Source: Streptomyces sp. NRRL WC-3549
GTDB lineage: Bacteria > Actinomycetota > Actinomycetes > Streptomycetales > Streptomycetaceae
Length of the DNA stretch: 9,025 nt
Assembly: GCF_000721935.1 (NCBI RefSeq)
Contig: NZ_KL585421.1
Location: 107,517-116,541, forward strand
Direction: 5' to 3'
Part shown: positions 7,091 through 9,025 of the stretch, piece after piece
Layout: every line of letters starts with the position of its first letter
Position numbering within the stretch: position 1 is the stretch's first letter
Position numbers and translations under genes: made by a program
Notes under the pieces: model-generated
Databases searched by the model: none
Seen by the model: only the letters and a program-made list of their open reading frames with translations
What the model was told of the DNA's origin: nothing

Positions 7091-8428
7091 TCAGACGTCG
7101 CGGAAGCGGTTGATGGCGTCGAGGTGCCGTTCGCGCATCTCCGGGTCGCGCACGCCCATGCCCTCGCGGGGCGCCAGCGCGAGGACGCCGACCTTGCCCT
7201 GGTGGAGGTTGCGGTGCACGTCGTACGCGGCCTGGCCGGTGTCCTGGAGCGAGTACACCTTGGAGAGCGTCGGGTGGATCTTCCCCTTGGCGATCAGCCG
7301 GTTCGCCTCCCACGCCTCGCGGTAGTTGGCGAAGTGGGAGCCGATGATGCGCTTGAGCGACATCCACAGGTAGCGGTTGTCGTACGCGTGGTTGTAGCCC
7401 GAGGTGGAGGCGCAGGTGACGATCGTGCCGCCCTTGCGGGTCACGTAGACGCTGGCGCCGAAGGTCTCGCGGCCCGGGTGCTCGAAGACGATGTCCACGT
7501 CCTCGCCGCCGGTCAGTTCACGGATGCGCTTGCCGAACCGCTTCCACTCGCGCGGGTCCTGGTGGTGCTCGTCCTTCCAGAACCGGAAGTCCTCGGCGCT
7601 GCGGTCGATGATCGCCTCGGCGCCCATCTTCCGGCAGATCTCGGCCTTCTGGTCGCTGGAGACGACGCAGATCGGGTTGGCGCCGCCGGCGAGGGCGAAC
7701 TGGGTGGCGTACGAACCGAGTCCGCCGCTCGCCCCCCAGATCAGCACGTTGTCGCCCTGCTTCATGCCCGCGCCGTTGCGCGAGACGAGCTGCCGGTACG
7801 CGGTGGAGTTGACCAGGCCGGGGGCCGCGGCCTCCTCCCAGCTGAGGTGCTTCGGCTTCGGCATCAGCTGGTTCGACTTCACCAGGGCGATCTCCGCGAG
7901 GCCGCCGAAGTTGGTCTCGAAGCCCCAGATGCGCTGCTCGGGGTCGAGCATCGTGTCGTTGTGGCCGTCGGAGGACTCCAGCTCGACCGAGAGGCAGTGC
8001 GCGACGACCTCGTCGCCCGGGTTCCAGGCGTTGACGCCGGGACCGGTGCGCAGGACGACGCCCGCCAGGTCGGAACCGATGACGTGGTACGGCAGGTCGT
8101 GGCGCCTGGTGAGCTCGCTGAGCCTGCCGTAGCGCTCCAGGAAGCCGAAGGTCGACAGCGGCTCGAAGATCGAGGTCCAGACGGAGTTGTAGTTCACCGA
8201 GCTGGCCATGACGGCCACCAGCGCCTCGCCGGGGCCGAGTTCGGGGACCGGCACCTCGTCCACGTGCAGGGACTTACGGGGGTCCTTGTCGCGCGTGGCG
8301 AGCCCGGCGAACATCTCGGTCTCGTCCTTGTGCACGGTCACGGCGCGGTAGGACTCGGGGACGGACAGAGCCGCGAAGTCGGCGGTGGTGCTGTCCGGCG
8401 ACTGGATCGCGTCCAGGATTTCCTTCAC
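7091..8428 (-). CDS. ccr: Crotonyl-CoA carboxylase/reductase (Ccr)
   Basis: Ccr reductively carboxylates crotonyl-CoA with NADPH and CO2 to (2S)-ethylmalonyl-CoA, the committing step of the pathway and a source of the polyketide extender unit ethylmalonyl-CoA. The 445-residue protein is a medium-chain dehydrogenase/reductase with a GroES-like N-terminal domain and a Rossmann domain containing '[11 protein letters not shown]' (231-241) for NADPH. The four residues reported to hold CO2 in Kitasatospora Ccr (Asn81, Phe170, Glu171, His365) are all present at exactly those numbers, in 'SVNYNSVW', '[11 protein letters not shown]' and '[11 protein letters not shown]'. This separates it from simple enoyl reductases and supports the start. 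The GTG at 8428 has GGAGG (8436-8440) 7 nt upstream; the open frame above it is leader. It is the first gene of the operon, with a good promoter and a long leader upstream. Confidence 0.97.
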   Translation of the reverse strand: MKEILDAIQSPDSTTADFAALSVPESYRAVTVHKDETEMFAGLATRDKDPRKSLHVDEVPVPELGPGEALVAVMASSVNYNSVWTSIFEPLSTFGFLERYGRLSELTRRHDLPYHVIGSDLAGVVLRTGPGVNAWNPGDEVVAHCLSVELESSDGHNDTMLDPEQRIWGFETNFGGLAEIALVKSNQLMPKPKHLSWEEAAAPGLVNSTAYRQLVSRNGAGMKQGDNVLIWGASGGLGSYATQFALAGGANPICVVSSDQKAEICRKMGAEAIIDRSAEDFRFWKDEHHQDPREWKRFGKRIRELTGGEDVDIVFEHPGRETFGASVYVTRKGGTIVTCASTSGYNHAYDNRYLWMSLKRIIGSHFANYREAWEANRLIAKGKIHPTLSKVYSLQDTGQAAYDVHRNLHQGKVGVLALAPREGMGVRDPEMRERHLDAINRFRDV

Positions 8429-8435
8429 GGTGATG

Positions 8436-8440
8436 CCTCC
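8436..8440 (-). promoter_or_regulatory. Ribosome binding site of ccr
   Basis: The minus strand reads GGAGG, 7 nt before the GTG at 8428. It fixes the ccr start and rules out the 93-codon in-frame extension upstream. Confidence 0.85.
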
Positions 8441-8613
8441 GGCAGATCGGGTCCCGGGCGTCGAGGGAACGCCCCAGGAGCCCCTTGGACAGGGGAGCGG
8501 TGCGGTGTGGAGGTGTGCCGTCGGTTCGGCGGGTGCTGCGGCGTGCTCGGTGGAGCGGAAGGGATGCCTGTGACGCAGGCGCCCGGGCGCGCTGACCGTG
8601 GTCTGCGGGGACA

Positions 8614-8645
8614 GCCGGCGCACGAAGGGTCTTCTGCGCGCCGGC
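8614..8645 (-). other. Strong RNA hairpin at the 5' end of the ccr leader
   Basis: The transcript would read GCCGGCGCGC (8645-8636), a bulged A (8635), GAAG, a 3-nt loop ACC, CTTC, then GTGCGCCGGC (8623-8614). This makes 14 pairs including one G-U, interrupted by one bulge. It begins about 9 nt after the predicted transcription start. Possible roles are a stabilising 5' hairpin, an attenuator stem or a protein-binding site. No U-tract follows, so it is not a classical terminator. Confidence 0.6.
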
Positions 8646-8660
8646 CGCCCGGACACCTTC

Positions 8661-8689
8661 AAGGTATGGCACTGCGTGACAGCTGACAA
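8661..8689 (-). promoter_or_regulatory. Vegetative (HrdB-type) promoter of the ccr operon
   Basis: On the minus strand TTGTCA (-35, 8684-8689) is followed by a 17-bp spacer and TACCTT (-10, 8661-8666). Both hexamers are close to the Streptomyces housekeeping consensus at the preferred spacing. It lies between the GNAT gene and ccr, facing ccr. Confidence 0.65.
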
Positions 8690-8723
8690 GGCACCGAGTG
8701 CCAACAATTTCTCTCACTTGTCA
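8684..8723. repeat. Inverted repeats around the ccr -35 element (candidate operator)
   Basis: TGACAAG (8684-8690) and CTTGTCA (8717-8723) are 7-bp inverted repeats 26 bp apart, the left one covering the -35 box. Nested beside it is GGCAC-CGA-GTGCC (8690-8702), a 5-bp dyad directly against the -35 box. Such placement suits a regulator controlling the promoter, but arms this short can arise by chance. I match them to no named consensus. Confidence 0.35.
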
Positions 8724-8760
8724 TCCACGGATCACGCATGAGCGGCATCGTGGCCGGAAT

Positions 8761-8776
8761 GCCGGATTGATCCGGC
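8761..8776 (-). terminator. Possible weak terminator of the GNAT gene
   Basis: GCCGGA (8761-8766) and TCCGGC (8771-8776) form a 6-bp stem with a 4-nt loop, 11 nt after the GNAT stop. The stem is short and no T-run follows, so read-through towards ccr is possible. Confidence 0.35.
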
Positions 8777-8787
8777 GGTGGAGGGTG

Positions 8788-9006
8788 CTACTGGCGCGTG
8801 GCGCGGTACACGTACGGCGTGGTGGTGCTCAGGGCGCTGAAGCCGAGCCGGCGCAGGATCGGAGCCGAGTCGTCGGTCGCGTCGACCTGGAGGTACCGGT
8901 AGCCGAGCTCGGCCGCGAGACCGGCCCGGTGGGCGACCATGGCCCGGTAGATGCCCATGCCCCGCCAGGGCGCCGCGGTCCCGCCGCCCCAGAGTCCGGC
9001 GAAGCC
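8788..9006 (-). CDS. GNAT-family N-acetyltransferase, C-terminal fragment cut by contig end
   Basis: Only the last 72 codons are present, ending with TAG at 8788-8790. The fragment reads 'WRGMGIYRAMVAHRAGLA', whose R-G-M-G-I belongs to the acetyl-CoA pyrophosphate-binding motif A of GNAT enzymes, then 'LGYRYLQVDATDDSAPILRR' and 'LGFSALSTTTPYVY', typical of motif B and the C-terminal strands. The substrate cannot be told; small molecules, proteins and antibiotics are all GNAT targets. The genomic part ends in phase at 9006. The residues MYKRQ or MCIRDR that an automatic translation would place in front are encoded by the adapter and must be removed. The gene points towards ccr but is separated from it by a spacer and promoter, so it is probably not part of that operon. 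Confidence 0.8.
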   Translation of the reverse strand, partial: GFAGLWGGGTAAPWRGMGIYRAMVAHRAGLAAELGYRYLQVDATDDSAPILRRLGFSALSTTTPYVYRATRQ

Positions 9007-9025
9007 CTGTCTCTTATACACATCT
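9007..9025. other. Nextera/Tn5 transposase adapter (non-genomic)
   Basis: The final 19 bases, CTGTCTCTTATACACATCT, are the Tn5 mosaic-end sequence used in Nextera tagmentation libraries, in the orientation seen when reads run through a short insert. They are AT-rich against a very GC-rich background and sit exactly at the end. This is untrimmed library sequence, not a natural transposon end. Confidence 0.97.

Larger units (their letters stand above)
8429..8654 (-). other. Long untranslated leader of the ccr operon
   Basis: With the promoter at 8661-8689, transcription should begin near 8654, leaving about 226 nt before the GTG. No convincing gene lies here on either strand. Besides the large hairpin at 8614-8645 it holds GCCTG-5-CAGGC (8566-8580), the 12-bp palindrome GCGCCCGGGCGC (8579-8590) and a 6-bp stem with a 7-nt loop (8456-8474). 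I recognise no known riboswitch; in particular I do not see a cobalamin-riboswitch B12 box, though I cannot exclude one by eye. Confidence 0.5.

Noticed and set aside
5297..8686. An uninterrupted plus-strand open frame of 1129 codons, antisense to ccr and meaA
   Set aside because: It is the antisense shadow of high-GC codons. The translation is rich in Asp, Gly, Leu, Val and Arg without recognisable domains, while the minus strand encodes two clear enzymes across the whole stretch.
8429..8707. 93-codon extension of Ccr upstream of the GTG at 8428
   Set aside because: It reads as arbitrary Arg/Pro/Ala-rich sequence, crosses the predicted promoter, and a strong GGAGG supports the GTG. Ccr numbering also fits the shorter form.
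8718..8746. A divergent plus-strand promoter using TTGTCA at 8718-8723
   Set aside because: No acceptable -10 hexamer lies 16-19 bp downstream, and no plus-strand gene follows.
9007..9025. A natural Tn5-like transposon end
   Set aside because: An exact 19-bp mosaic end at the extreme terminus of the sequence, with nothing beyond, is the hallmark of a library adapter.
1..9025. CRISPR arrays, tRNA/rRNA genes, phage or insertion sequences
   Set aside because: I saw no regularly spaced repeats, no cloverleaf with CCA-side features and no transposase or integrase genes. The window is filled by metabolic genes and short spacers.

Overview
This window is a very GC-rich, densely packed stretch of actinobacterial DNA, almost certainly from Streptomyces or a close relative. 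The evidence is strong G/C bias at third codon positions, GTG and TTG starts, ATGA stop/start overlaps, and close resemblance to Streptomyces proteins known from memory. Every convincing gene lies on the minus strand, so transcription runs from high to low coordinates. Both ends are truncated: an incomplete GNAT acetyltransferase on the right and an incomplete GAF-domain protein on the left. The last 19 bases are not genomic. They match the Nextera/Tn5 transposase adapter, so the window ends at a contig edge from a tagmentation library.

Layout in transcription order: (i) 9007-9025 adapter; (ii) 8788-9006 C-terminal part of a GNAT acetyltransferase; (iii) 8429-8787 intergenic region with a good vegetative promoter (8661-8689), a long untranslated leader and a strong hairpin at its 5' end; (iv) 8428-2357 a five-gene, nearly gapless operon: ccr (crotonyl-CoA carboxylase/reductase), meaA/ecm (B12-dependent ethylmalonyl-CoA mutase), a CitE-like malyl-CoA/beta-methylmalyl-CoA lyase, a MaoC-type hydratase (probable mesaconyl-CoA hydratase) and an acyl-CoA dehydrogenase (probable methylsuccinyl-CoA dehydrogenase); (v) 2356-2176 a spacer with a 21-bp near-palindrome and a weak promoter candidate; (vi) 2175-704 psd and pssA, the two-step route from CDP-diacylglycerol to phosphatidylethanolamine; (vii) 683-644 a strong terminator hairpin; (viii) a spacer with a cluster of GGAACC/GGTTCC hexamers; (ix) 484-1 the start of a GAF-domain protein, probably a SpoIIE-type phosphatase.

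Together the five-gene operon covers most of the ethylmalonyl-CoA pathway. Ccr makes ethylmalonyl-CoA from crotonyl-CoA, CO2 and NADPH. MeaA rearranges it to methylsuccinyl-CoA, the dehydrogenase gives mesaconyl-CoA, the hydratase gives beta-methylmalyl-CoA, and the lyase yields glyoxylate and propionyl-CoA. The pathway replaces the glyoxylate shunt for growth on C2 units and supplies ethylmalonyl-CoA and methylmalonyl-CoA as polyketide extender units. The ethylmalonyl/methylmalonyl-CoA epimerase and the mutase chaperone are not in the window.

I found no undescribed defence, mobile or CRISPR system. The points most worth a second look are a frameshift in pssA (probably a small deletion or assembly error), the adapter at the contig end, the ccr leader hairpin and promoter-proximal repeats, the GGAACC cluster upstream of the GAF gene, and details of the hydratase and dehydrogenase assignments.
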